A program made the translations under genes and the position numbers. Below the pieces are notes generated by a model. It was not told the origin of the DNA and searched no databases. It saw only the letters and a program-made list of their open reading frames with translations. Of a DNA stretch of 50,224 nucleotides, positions 31,058-38,923 are shown piece after piece; position 1 is the stretch's first letter, and each line of letters opens with the position of its first letter. This DNA comes from H17-190 sp034435615 (GTDB lineage: Bacteria > Chloroflexota > Dehalococcoidia > SM23-28-2 > HRBIN24): assembly GCA_034435615.1 (NCBI GenBank), contig DAOTWZ010000037.1, positions 1 to 50,224 of the forward strand, written 5' to 3'.

Positions 31058-32482
31058 TCATGCACCGGCCTTGAGGCCGGCCCTCTCCACCGTCTCCGGC
31101 GTCACGTCGTCCGGTAGACGGTAGCCACGGAAGGTGATCCAGCCCAGGAAGGAGAGGAGGCCGGCCACCGGCCCCACCAGCCTTATCCCGAGAGGGTCTT
31201 CGGCGCTGGAGCCCAGGACGAGAAGCCCCGAGAGGATGACGGGGAAGATGGCGCCGGCGATCTTCTCCAGCGTCGCCTGCGTCCCGTAGTAGATGGCCTC
31301 CCGTCTCTGGCCGGTCAGGAGGGCGTCATAGTCTATGATGTCGGCCTGGATGGCGTTGGGGAAGGTGAAGACAGCCGTCATGGGCAGCCCTATGAGGGCC
31401 ACGAAGATGATCCCCTGCAGCAGCTTGTCCACGCCCGGGATGAAGCCCATGATCCCCAGCCAGGGCATGTAAAGGCTGGCGAAGACCAGGGCCGCCGAGT
31501 ATACCCAGGCCTTGCCCCGCTTCACCGCCAGCCGGTAGACCAGGGGCAGCGACAGCAGCACAACGATGATGGCAGACAGGGTGAGGAGGCCGGTAACCGT
31601 CCCCACCCCCACCCCCAGCGTGGCGAACCCCAGGTTCAGGCGCAGCTCGCTGCCCGCCTCCAGACGGGCGATCTCCGGCTTTACGCCTCTCATCAGCACG
31701 GCGTTCACCCAGTAGGGCAGGGCGGCCGTCAGCATGCCGATGGAGGCGTTGAACATGATGAAGGTAGGCAGGAAGTAGCGGAACTGGCTGTTGGCCAGCG
31801 TGGACCGGACGGCGCTGATGAGGTCTATGGAGGCGGGCTCTATGTCTCGCCGCGTGTAGCGCCAGGCCCCCAGCAGCCCTATGTAGCGGGAGAGGAAGGC
31901 GATGACGGCCATCACGATCCCCATGGCCGTGAAGCCCCAGATGTCCACGATGATGCCGCTCACCACCAGGGCCACGAAGGAGCCCAGGGTGCCGAAGAAG
32001 ACCTGCCAGGTGACGATGTTCACCCTGTCCTGAGAGCGGGGAGCGATCTCAGGCAGCAGCGACTCGAAGGGGCCGCCCGAGAGGGTGCTGAACAGGTGGA
32101 ACGCCTCCAGGATGATGAACAGATAGATGATGTTCAGCAGCCCCTCTCGCTCCTGGGGCGGCGTCCAGATGAGGACGGCGAAGAGGGCCAGGAAGGGCGT
32201 GGAGAGCACCACGAAGGGTATCCGCCGGCCCCAGCGACTGCGGGTGCGGTCGCTCCACCAGCCGATGAACGGGTCGTCCAGGGCCTCTATTAGCCTGGTG
32301 GCCAGCAGGATAGCCCCCAGCGCCAGCACGGGCACCCGCTGGGGGATATCGGCATCGGGCGGCGGGGCGTAGAAGTAGATGAGCCAGAGGTCGCGGGAGC
32401 GGGAGAGCGCGTTCCCCCCGAAGCTGCCGAAGGCGTACAGCAGGCGGTTGGTGAGGGGGAGGGCGTGCCGGGGAAGGGTCAT
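31058..32482 (-). CDS. GPH-type sugar:cation symporter family protein (MFS_2)
   Basis: A 474-residue polytopic membrane protein of the glycoside-pentoside-hexuronide symporter group. The hallmark loop DDPFIGWWSDRTRSRWGRR lies at about residues 69-87. LTNRLLYAFGSFGGNAL at the N-terminus and FPNAIQADIIDYDALLTGQRRE in the C-terminal half are typical. It likely imports a sugar or related solute with H+ or Na+; the substrate is unknown. ATG 32482 starts the protein at the family start. The convergent gap to the upstream neighbour is only 18 bases and holds no convincing terminator. Confidence 0.88.
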   Translation of the reverse strand: MTLPRHALPLTNRLLYAFGSFGGNALSRSRDLWLIYFYAPPPDADIPQRVPVLALGAILLATRLIEALDDPFIGWWSDRTRSRWGRRIPFVVLSTPFLALFAVLIWTPPQEREGLLNIIYLFIILEAFHLFSTLSGGPFESLLPEIAPRSQDRVNIVTWQVFFGTLGSFVALVVSGIIVDIWGFTAMGIVMAVIAFLSRYIGLLGAWRYTRRDIEPASIDLISAVRSTLANSQFRYFLPTFIMFNASIGMLTAALPYWVNAVLMRGVKPEIARLEAGSELRLNLGFATLGVGVGTVTGLLTLSAIIVVLLSLPLVYRLAVKRGKAWVYSAALVFASLYMPWLGIMGFIPGVDKLLQGIIFVALIGLPMTAVFTFPNAIQADIIDYDALLTGQRREAIYYGTQATLEKIAGAIFPVILSGLLVLGSSAEDPLGIRLVGPVAGLLSFLGWITFRGYRLPDDVTPETVERAGLKAGA

Positions 32483-32548
32483 TCCCTCATCCCCTTTCCT
32501 GTCCTGCTCTTACTATGCCGCCAGCCCTCCTTGGGGACAAGATGGCGC

Positions 32549-33343
32549 TCAGGCCATGTGCTGGCCTCGCTCCAGGGCCCGCTCCAGGTCCAGGGCGTAG
32601 ACGCCCCACAGGGCGCGGGGCAGCAGCCGGCCGATGGCCATCATCGCCTCGTCCCGGGCCTGGCGGTAGCGCTCCTCCCTGTCCTGCGCCGTCGCTTGAA
32701 CGAGCAGCGGCGGGCCGAAGCGCGCCACCAACGTCCCCCCCTCCTCGTATAGGCCGGCCGGGAGGGTGGGGACGCCCCGCTCGCTCAGCCCCAGGAGGAG
32801 AGCGCCCACGCCCTCCGGGGGCAGAATGAGGGTGCCGTGGCCCGTCCCTTCCGGGAAGAGGGCTATGGGCTGCCCGTCCTTTCGCACCACCTCCATGATG
32901 GCCCGCATGGCGGCCGCCCGTCCCGCTGCCCGCTCCTGCGGCCGGGGGACTATCACCAGGCTGTAGACCCGGGCCAGCCGCCGGAAGACCCAGCGCAGGA
33001 CGGCCGGGGGGACGGGGACGGGCCCCAGCCGGAAGTTGTACCACTCGCTGGTCATGAGCCAGCGGGGGGCGTCCCCCCGGCGGCGCCAGACGGCCCAGGT
33101 CAGAAGCATCCCGCCCCAGAAGACCCTCAGGCCCGGGCGGTCATAGTGATTAGCGATGAGGACGAAGGGCCCGGAGACCGGTATATGCTCATCGCCCACG
33201 ATGCGCGTGGGCAGGCGGACGCTGGCCAGGACGGCCCCGGCGTCCTTGCCCACGTCCCGCTTGCGCCCCGACAGCACCGCCAGAGCGAAGCGCGCAATGT
33301 ACGAGTAAGGCAGGCGATAGGCCCGCTGAGCGCTGGCTTTCAT
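32549..33343 (-). CDS. PlsC-like lysophospholipid acyltransferase
   Basis: A 264-residue acyltransferase of the 1-acylglycerol-3-phosphate family, which would acylate a lysophospholipid at the membrane. The block IALFPEGTGHGT (about 161-172) is the conserved FPEGT glycerophosphate site. The catalytic HX4D box is degenerate: at His66 the sequence reads NHYDRPG, so the residue five after His is Gly, though an Asp occurs two after it. The enzyme may use a shifted Asp, or belong to a divergent subgroup. No strong membrane span. The ribosome binding site is weak. A TAAAAT -10-like element lies 16 bases before the ATG. Confidence 0.8.
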   Translation of the reverse strand: MKASAQRAYRLPYSYIARFALAVLSGRKRDVGKDAGAVLASVRLPTRIVGDEHIPVSGPFVLIANHYDRPGLRVFWGGMLLTWAVWRRRGDAPRWLMTSEWYNFRLGPVPVPPAVLRWVFRRLARVYSLVIVPRPQERAAGRAAAMRAIMEVVRKDGQPIALFPEGTGHGTLILPPEGVGALLLGLSERGVPTLPAGLYEEGGTLVARFGPPLLVQATAQDREERYRQARDEAMMAIGRLLPRALWGVYALDLERALERGQHMA

Positions 33344-33450
33344 GGCCTCGCCGGGGCCATTTTAGCGCAGTCCGGGCGCAAAAGGTTCCCAGGGGGCCAG
33401 CGACGGTGTATCTTTAGTCTGCCTGAGAGGCTTTCGAGGGGGCTGAGGGA

Positions 33451-34158
33451 ATGCCGGTCATAACCATCTCGGGAGCGCCGGGGAGCGGGGCGCGGGAGCT
33501 GGTACACCTGGTGGCCCAGCGGCTGGGGATCGACTACGTGGACCAGCAGATCCTCCTGGACGCGGCTCGTCGCCTTGGGGTGCCGGTGGAGCAGGTGGCC
33601 GCCGTGGACGAACGCGTCCAGGGGCTGCGGGAACGGCTAGCCCACCTCCTGCGCAGCTTCCTGGAGCGTTCCGCTCTCCTGGGCACCGACCCGATAGCCG
33701 GCGGTGGCGGCCTGGAGATGCTCTTCTCCCGCAGCTACGATGAGTTGACCAGGGAGGAAGAGGAGGGGCAGGAGGGGGTGGACCCAGCCCTGTATGTCAA
33801 CGTCCTCTCGGGCGTGGTGAGAGAGCTGGCCCAGCGGGGCGACGTGGTGATCCTGGGCCGGGGGAGCCACATGATCCTCAAGGACTTCCCGGCCGCCCTG
33901 CACGTCCTCACCCTGGCGCCGGAGCCGGTGCGCCTCCAGCGCTACGCCCTGCGCGAGGGAGTCTCGGCGGAGGAGGCGGCCCGCCAGGTGCAGGCGGTGG
34001 AGAGGGCGCGTGTTCTCTTCTACAAGCGCTTCTGGAAGGTGGACCCCAACGACCCCAACTACTACGACCTGACCATCGTCACCTCGCGGCTGCCCCTGGA
34101 CCTGGCGGCGGAGCTGATAGGCATCGCTGCCAAGGCCAAGGAGGAGCAGCCGGCCTAG
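33451..34158 (+). CDS. Cytidylate kinase-like family protein
   Basis: A 235-residue P-loop protein of the cytidylate-kinase-like group (PF13189 type). The nucleotide-binding loop is ISGAPGSGARELV (residues 6-18), lacking the Lys of a standard Walker A, as is usual in this family. VVILGRGSHMIL (about 131-142) and RARVLFYKRFWKVDPNDPNYYDL are the other conserved parts. True CMP kinase activity is doubtful. ATG 33451 follows GAGGGGGCTGAGGGA. The stop TAG lies in a CTAG shared with the convergent gene at 34155. Confidence 0.82.
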   Translation: MPVITISGAPGSGARELVHLVAQRLGIDYVDQQILLDAARRLGVPVEQVAAVDERVQGLRERLAHLLRSFLERSALLGTDPIAGGGGLEMLFSRSYDELTREEEEGQEGVDPALYVNVLSGVVRELAQRGDVVILGRGSHMILKDFPAALHVLTLAPEPVRLQRYALREGVSAEEAARQVQAVERARVLFYKRFWKVDPNDPNYYDLTIVTSRLPLDLAAELIGIAAKAKEEQPA

Positions 34159-34469
34159 CGCTGGCCCTCCAGGCGCTCCAGTAGCTGCCGGAGGTAGGCC
34201 TCTGCCCTGTCCAGCCGTGCCCGGAGCCCCCAGGGGTGATTGGGCGCCAGGGGCACGCCCCAGCCCCGCTCCTCCGCCCCCATCCCCACGATCTCCAGGA
34301 AGCCCTGGGCCTCCGGCGAGTCCTCGCCGAAGAGGGTGACGAGGCTGTGGTGGACGTTGTCCACCCACTGACCGTAGTCGTAGGAGACGGGGCCGCGGCC
34401 CCGCAGCCAGGGCACCCTCTCCAGATGACGGCGGATCCTCTCGATGGCCAGCTCCGTGGTGGACGCCAC
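34155..34469 (-). CDS. Hypothetical protein, 104 residues
   Basis: A small soluble protein starting at GTG 34469 with AGGAGG at six-base spacing, right after the RimI stop, so probably co-transcribed with it. It has a helical N-terminus (ELAIERIRRHLERVPWLRG), a central VSYDYGQWVDNVHHSLVTLFGEDSPEA with several aromatic and His residues, and a closing helix LDRAEAYLRQLLERLEG. I do not recognise the family. Nothing indicates export or DNA binding. Its stop shares the palindrome CTAG with the cytidylate-kinase-like gene. Confidence 0.65.
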   Translation of the reverse strand: MASTTELAIERIRRHLERVPWLRGRGPVSYDYGQWVDNVHHSLVTLFGEDSPEAQGFLEIVGMGAEERGWGVPLAPNHPWGLRARLDRAEAYLRQLLERLEGQR

Positions 34470-34470
34470 T

Positions 34471-35145
34471 TCAGACCTCCTGGCGCAGGCTGATCTCGTA
34501 TTCGCCCCAGCGCTGACGGTGCTGCTTCTTCAGCTCCCGCAGACGACTCTGGTAGGCCGGGGTGTCCACCCCCTCCAGGTTGAGGACGTAGGCGTCCTCC
34601 TGGTTGTCGGAGTAGTAGCGGGGGCGGATGCCCACCCTCTGGAAACCGTGCTTGTGGTAGAGGGCCAGGGCGGGCTGGTTGGAGACGCGGCACTCCAGCG
34701 TCACCAGCGAGCGGCCCAGGGAGGCGGCCAGCTCCAGGGCCGCCTGGAGGAGCATCTCGCCGATGCCCTGGCGGCGCTGGGCCTCACGCACGGCTATGGC
34801 GACGATATGCGCCTCATAGGCCGGGAGCCAGAGCCCTACGTACCCCGTCACCGTCTGGCCCTCTGTGGCCTCCCGCCCCCCCAGGAGGACGTCGCGCATC
34901 CCCTCCAGGAGACGCCCCAGGCCCGTCCCGGTGACGGGTAGCGGTGGCTGGGTGGGGCGGTCCACCGCCTCCACGGCCACCAGATAGCGGGCGATGCGGT
35001 TCTGCCTCAGCTCGTAGTGAAAGGAGGTGGGGGGCCAGGTGGTGGGGAAGGCCTCCCGCTCTATCCGCTCCACCTGGGGGATGTCGGCCAGCTCCATAGG
35101 GCGGACGCGGCGCTTTACTTCCAGGGCCCTCATCTCCGCCGCCAT
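34471..35145 (-). CDS. rimI: RimI-like GNAT acetyltransferase (ribosomal protein N-acetyltransferase type)
   Basis: A 224-residue GNAT protein. RPMELADIPQVERIEREAFP opens the domain; AHIVAIAVREAQRRQGIGEMLL holds the acetyl-CoA site (QRRQGIG), and TLECRVSNQPALALYHKHGFQRVG the C-terminal half, as in RimI, which acetylates the N-terminus of bS18. It is longer than RimI (about 150) through an insertion at residues 61-97 and a basic 30-residue tail, so the specificity is uncertain. ATG 35145 has AGGGGT seven bases upstream. The open frame runs much further, to 36882, but that part is antisense to the ABC transporter and is rejected. Confidence 0.85.
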   Translation of the reverse strand: MAAEMRALEVKRRVRPMELADIPQVERIEREAFPTTWPPTSFHYELRQNRIARYLVAVEAVDRPTQPPLPVTGTGLGRLLEGMRDVLLGGREATEGQTVTGYVGLWLPAYEAHIVAIAVREAQRRQGIGEMLLQAALELAASLGRSLVTLECRVSNQPALALYHKHGFQRVGIRPRYYSDNQEDAYVLNLEGVDTPAYQSRLRELKKQHRQRWGEYEISLRQEV

Positions 35146-35178
35146 TGTAGCACCCCTCAGCGGGGGAGGGCACGGCCT

Positions 35179-35206
35179 TTGAGGGCGGGGACGGTGGGTA
35201 TAGAAT
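35179..35206 (+). promoter_or_regulatory. Promoter of the ABC exporter operon
   Basis: TTGAGG (35179-35184), 16 bases, TAGAAT (35201-35206). Initiation near 35213 supports ATG 35227 rather than the in-frame ATG 35209. It is divergent from rimI, whose start is 34 bases away. Confidence 0.5.
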
Positions 35207-35226
35207 GGATGTATCAGGGTGTGACG

Positions 35227-36993
35227 ATGTACCTCCTCCGGGTGCTGGCGCTCCTGCGCTCCTACCGTCTGCGGCTGGCCCTCGCCCTCCTGTGCACCGC
35301 CGGGGCCGCTGGCTTTGCTCTGGCGATGCCCCAGCTCATCCGCTGGGCCATCGACTTCGGCATCGACCGGGGGAACACGGCTGCCCTGGCCACCGCCGCC
35401 CTGGCGGTGGTGGGGGCCGCCCTTCTGAGAGGGGTCTTCGCCTACGGGCAGCAGTACCTCTCGGAGTGGGTGGCCCAGCGGGTGGCCTACGAGCTGCGCA
35501 ACCAGCTCTACGACCGTCTGCAGCGTCTCTCCTTTGCCTTTCACGACCGCGCTCAGACGGGACAGCTCATGTCCCGGGCCACCCAGGACGTGGAGGCGGT
35601 GCGGCTCTTCGTCAACTTCGGGGTGCTGCGGCTGGCCTATCTGGCCCTTCTGCTGCTGGTGGTGCTGGCCTTCATGGCCTGGAGCGACTGGCGGCTGACG
35701 CTGGTGGCCTGGGCCTTCGTCCCTCTCATCGTCTGGCGCTCCACGGCCATGAGCCTGTCGCTGCGCCCGCTCTGGCTGCGGGTGCAGGAGGGCATGGGGC
35801 GCCTCACCACCGTCCTGCAGGAGGCGCTGGCCGGCTTCCGCGTGGTGAAGGCCTTCGGGCGGGAGGAGTATGAGGGCCGGCGGTTCGCGGCGGAGGCCCA
35901 GGCCCTCTTCGCCGATTCCTACGCCGCCAGCCGCATCCAGGCGGTGCAGGGGCCGCTGTTGAACGGGCTGTGGATGCTGGCCATCATCGCCGTCCTCCTC
36001 TTCGGTGGCTGGCAGACCAGGAACGGGGCCCTCACGGCCGGCGAGCTGGCCGCCTTCCTCCTCTATCTGACGCTGCTGCAGATGCCGGTGCGGGCCCTGG
36101 GGTGGGTGGTGGCCGTCTACACGCGGGCCCTCTCGGCCGCCCAGCGAATCTACGAGGTGCTGGACGCCGAGCCGGAGGTGAAGGAGAAGCCGGGGGCTGT
36201 CGTCCTGCGGGACGTGAAAGGACACGTCCGCTTCGAGGGGGTCTCCTTCAGCTACGACTCCCGCTCCCCCGCCCTGTGGGAGATCGATCTGGAGGCCCGT
36301 CCAGGGGAGGTGGTGGCGTTGCTGGGGCCGGCGGGGAGCGGCAAGACCACCATCGTCAACCTGATCCCCCGTTTCTACGATGTGACCGCCGGCCGCATCA
36401 CCATCGACGGGGTGGACGTGCGGGACGTGACCCTCGCCTCGCTGCGGCGGGCGGTGGGAGTCGTCCCCCAGGACGTCTTCCTCTTCTCGGCCACCCTGCG
36501 GGACAACATCGCTTACGGAGCGCCCTGGGCCACCCAGGAGGAGATAGAGCGGGTGGCCAAGATAGCCCGCATCCATGACTTCATCGTCTCCCTGCCCGAG
36601 GGCTACGATACCTGGGTGGGAGAGCGGGGCGTCACCCTGTCCGGGGGCCAGAAGCAGCGGATAGCCATCGCTCGCACCCTCCTGCGCGATCCCCGCGTCC
36701 TCATCCTGGACGATTCCACGTCCAGCGTGGATGCTGAGACGGAGTACCTGATACAGCAGGCGCTGGCGGAGGCAATGAAGGGGCGCACCACCTTCGTTAT
36801 CGCTCATCGCCTGCGCACGGTGCAGGCGGCCGACCAGGTGCTGGTGCTGAAGGACGGTCGCATCGTGGAGCGGGGCCGCCACGAGGAGCTGCTGCGGCTA
36901 GGCGGCCTCTACCGCCAGATCTACGAGCAGGAGCTGCGGGAGCAGGAGGAGGGGATGGGCCTGTCTGGGCCGACGCGGGCGGGCCACATGTAG
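35227..36993 (+). CDS. ABC exporter half-transporter A (permease-ATPase), degenerate site
   Basis: A 588-residue half-transporter: six membrane segments (about 1-320) followed by an ATPase domain. Walker A is GPAGSGKTT near residue 367, the signature LSGGQKQRIAIAR near 470, and the D-loop SSVD near 497. Walker B reads VLILDDSTS, with Asp where the catalytic Glu is normal. The partner gene begins three bases after the stop. This is the arrangement of heterodimeric exporters such as TM287/288 or TmrAB, which export lipids, peptides or drugs outward. The substrate is unknown. Start at ATG 35227 chosen by promoter position. Confidence 0.92.
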   Translation: MYLLRVLALLRSYRLRLALALLCTAGAAGFALAMPQLIRWAIDFGIDRGNTAALATAALAVVGAALLRGVFAYGQQYLSEWVAQRVAYELRNQLYDRLQRLSFAFHDRAQTGQLMSRATQDVEAVRLFVNFGVLRLAYLALLLLVVLAFMAWSDWRLTLVAWAFVPLIVWRSTAMSLSLRPLWLRVQEGMGRLTTVLQEALAGFRVVKAFGREEYEGRRFAAEAQALFADSYAASRIQAVQGPLLNGLWMLAIIAVLLFGGWQTRNGALTAGELAAFLLYLTLLQMPVRALGWVVAVYTRALSAAQRIYEVLDAEPEVKEKPGAVVLRDVKGHVRFEGVSFSYDSRSPALWEIDLEARPGEVVALLGPAGSGKTTIVNLIPRFYDVTAGRITIDGVDVRDVTLASLRRAVGVVPQDVFLFSATLRDNIAYGAPWATQEEIERVAKIARIHDFIVSLPEGYDTWVGERGVTLSGGQKQRIAIARTLLRDPRVLILDDSTSSVDAETEYLIQQALAEAMKGRTTFVIAHRLRTVQAADQVLVLKDGRIVERGRHEELLRLGGLYRQIYEQELREQEEGMGLSGPTRAGHM

Positions 36994-36995
36994 CC

Positions 36996-38870
36996 ATGTG
37001 GGCGGGAGCGGGACACGGGCACGGCCCGGCGGCGGTCTTCCGCCGCGGCACGTGGGAGGAGGAGGGAGAGGGCCGCATCTATGACCACACGGTGGTGCGG
37101 CGGTTCCTCCCCTACCTGCGTCCCTACCGGGGGCGGCTGGCGCTGGCCCTGGTGGCGGTGCTGGCCTCAGCCGGGGCCTCCTATGCCCAGCCCTGGCTGG
37201 TGGGCCGGGCGGTGGACCGCTTCGTGGCGGGGCGGGACATGGCCGGCCTTCTCGTCATCGCCGGGCTGCTGGCGGGGCTGGCCGTCGTGGCCTGGGCCGC
37301 TCAGACCGTCCAGCAACTGGTGACGGCAAGGGTAGGGCACAGCGTCCTCTACACGCTGCGCACCCAGCTCTTCGACCACATCCAGCGCCTGTCGGTGGGT
37401 TTCATGGACCGCAACGAGGTGGGACGCGTCATGTCCCGCGTCCAGAACGACGTGGCGGCCCTGCAGGAGCTCATCACCGGCGGCGTCATCGTCATCATGT
37501 CGGACATGCTGGGGCTGGGTCTGGTGGTCTTCTTCCTGGTCTATCAGGACGTGCTCCTGGCGCTGGTGACGCTGGCGGTGGTGCCGGCGCTGGTGCTGGG
37601 CATGCTCCTGTGGCAGGCGCGGGCCAGGCGGGCCTTCCTGCGGGTGCGGGAGGCGGTGGCCATCGTCAACGCCAGTCTGCAGGAGAACGTCTCTGGCGTG
37701 CGGGCCATCCAGAGCCTGACCCGGGAGGAGGAGAACCTGCGCCGATTCGACCGCGTCAATGCCGACAACCTGACGGCCAACGTGGAGGCGGGCCGGCTCA
37801 CCGCCACCGTGATGCCTCTGGTGGAGCTGGCGGTGGCGGTGGCGACTGCCCTGGTCATCATTTTCGGCGGCACGAGGGTGATGCAGGGCGAGCTCGGGGT
37901 GGGAGCCTTCATCGCCTTCGCCCTCTACATCCAGCGCTTCTTCGATCCCATCCGCAACCTGGTGATGCAGTACACCCAGCTCCAGCGGGCGATGGCCGCT
38001 GGCGCCCGCATCCTGGAGGTGCTGGACACGGAGCCGGAGGTGCAGGATGCCCCGGACGCCATCGACCTGCCCGATATCCGTGGCGAGGTGGAGTTCCAGC
38101 ACGTCCACTTCAGCTACGTGCCGGGCGTGGAGGTGTTGCACGATATCGACCTGCGCGTCCGCTCGGGAGAGACGGTGGCCATCGTGGGGCCCACGGGAGC
38201 CGGCAAGAGCACCCTGGTAGCCCTGGTGGCCCGCTTCTACGATGTCACCAGCGGGCGCCTCCTCATCGACGGGGTCGACATAAGGCGCATCCGGCGCAGC
38301 TCCCTCACTCGCAGGCTGGGGATGGTCTTGCAGGACCCCTTCCTGTTCTCCGGAACGGTGCGGGAGAACATCCGCTACGGCCGCCCCGAGGCGAGCGATG
38401 AGGAGGTGGAGGCGGCGGCGCGAGCGGTGGGCGCCCACGAGCTCATCCTGCGCCTCCCCCAGGGCTACGAGACCCCCGTCAGGGAGCGCGGGCAGAACCT
38501 CTCGCTGGGGCAGCGGCAGCTCATCAGCTTCGCCCGGGCCGTTCTGGCCGACCCCCGGATCCTCATCCTGGACGAGGCGACGGCCAGTGTGGACCCGGTC
38601 ACGGAGCGCCTCCTGAAACGGGCGCTGTCCCGCCTGCTGGCGAGCCGGACCGCCTTCGTCATCGCCCACCGGCTGGCCACGGTGCGGGCGGCGGACCGCA
38701 TCGTCGTCCTGGACGGCGGTCGTGTCGTCGAGGAGGGGAGGCACGCCGACCTGCTGGCGCGGGGCGGGCTGTACGCTCGCCTGCACCAGATGGCCTATGC
38801 GCAGGGCCTGCCCGTCCTCCCCGAGGACGGCCGGAGGGAGGAGGCGCCGGGGCCCCTCTCCGTCCCCTGA
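36996..38870 (+). CDS. ABC exporter half-transporter B (permease-ATPase)
   Basis: A 624-residue partner half-transporter with a 30-residue N-terminal extension, six membrane segments and an ATPase domain. Walker A is GPTGAGKST near residue 397. Walker B is complete (ILILDEATASVD near 524), so the catalytic Glu is present. Its signature reads LSLGQRQLISFARA instead of LSGGQ. Since each ATP site combines one protein's Walker motifs with the other's signature, half A's DD Walker B and this LSLGQ fall in the same site, leaving one active and one degenerate site. ATG 36996 lies three bases after the half A stop. Confidence 0.92.
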   Translation: MWAGAGHGHGPAAVFRRGTWEEEGEGRIYDHTVVRRFLPYLRPYRGRLALALVAVLASAGASYAQPWLVGRAVDRFVAGRDMAGLLVIAGLLAGLAVVAWAAQTVQQLVTARVGHSVLYTLRTQLFDHIQRLSVGFMDRNEVGRVMSRVQNDVAALQELITGGVIVIMSDMLGLGLVVFFLVYQDVLLALVTLAVVPALVLGMLLWQARARRAFLRVREAVAIVNASLQENVSGVRAIQSLTREEENLRRFDRVNADNLTANVEAGRLTATVMPLVELAVAVATALVIIFGGTRVMQGELGVGAFIAFALYIQRFFDPIRNLVMQYTQLQRAMAAGARILEVLDTEPEVQDAPDAIDLPDIRGEVEFQHVHFSYVPGVEVLHDIDLRVRSGETVAIVGPTGAGKSTLVALVARFYDVTSGRLLIDGVDIRRIRRSSLTRRLGMVLQDPFLFSGTVRENIRYGRPEASDEEVEAAARAVGAHELILRLPQGYETPVRERGQNLSLGQRQLISFARAVLADPRILILDEATASVDPVTERLLKRALSRLLASRTAFVIAHRLATVRAADRIVVLDGGRVVEEGRHADLLARGGLYARLHQMAYAQGLPVLPEDGRREEAPGPLSVP

Positions 38871-38898
38871 GCGACCTCGCTGTGTCGGTGCGGTAGCT

Positions 38899-38904
38899 TA
38901 TAAT
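38899..38904 (+). promoter_or_regulatory. -10 element before the FAD-linked oxidase
   Basis: TATAAT in TAGCTTATAATCGCCGTGG. Initiation near 38911 excludes GTG 38909 as the start and favours GTG 38924, which has GGAGGTG six bases before it. Confidence 0.5.
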
Positions 38905-38923
38905 CGCCGTGGAGGTGAAGTCC

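Noticed and set aside
31061..31085. Terminator at the convergent junction 31039/31058
   Set aside because: The CCGGCCT/AGGCCGG inverted repeat lies within the transporter's last codons and lacks a T-run.
35146..36882. Extension of the RimI frame leftward-read over the ABC exporter (803-codon open frame)
   Set aside because: The extra 579 codons are exactly antisense to a clear ABC half-transporter; composition is His/Gly/Gln-rich as expected of GC-driven shadows, and RimI has its own start and ribosome binding site.
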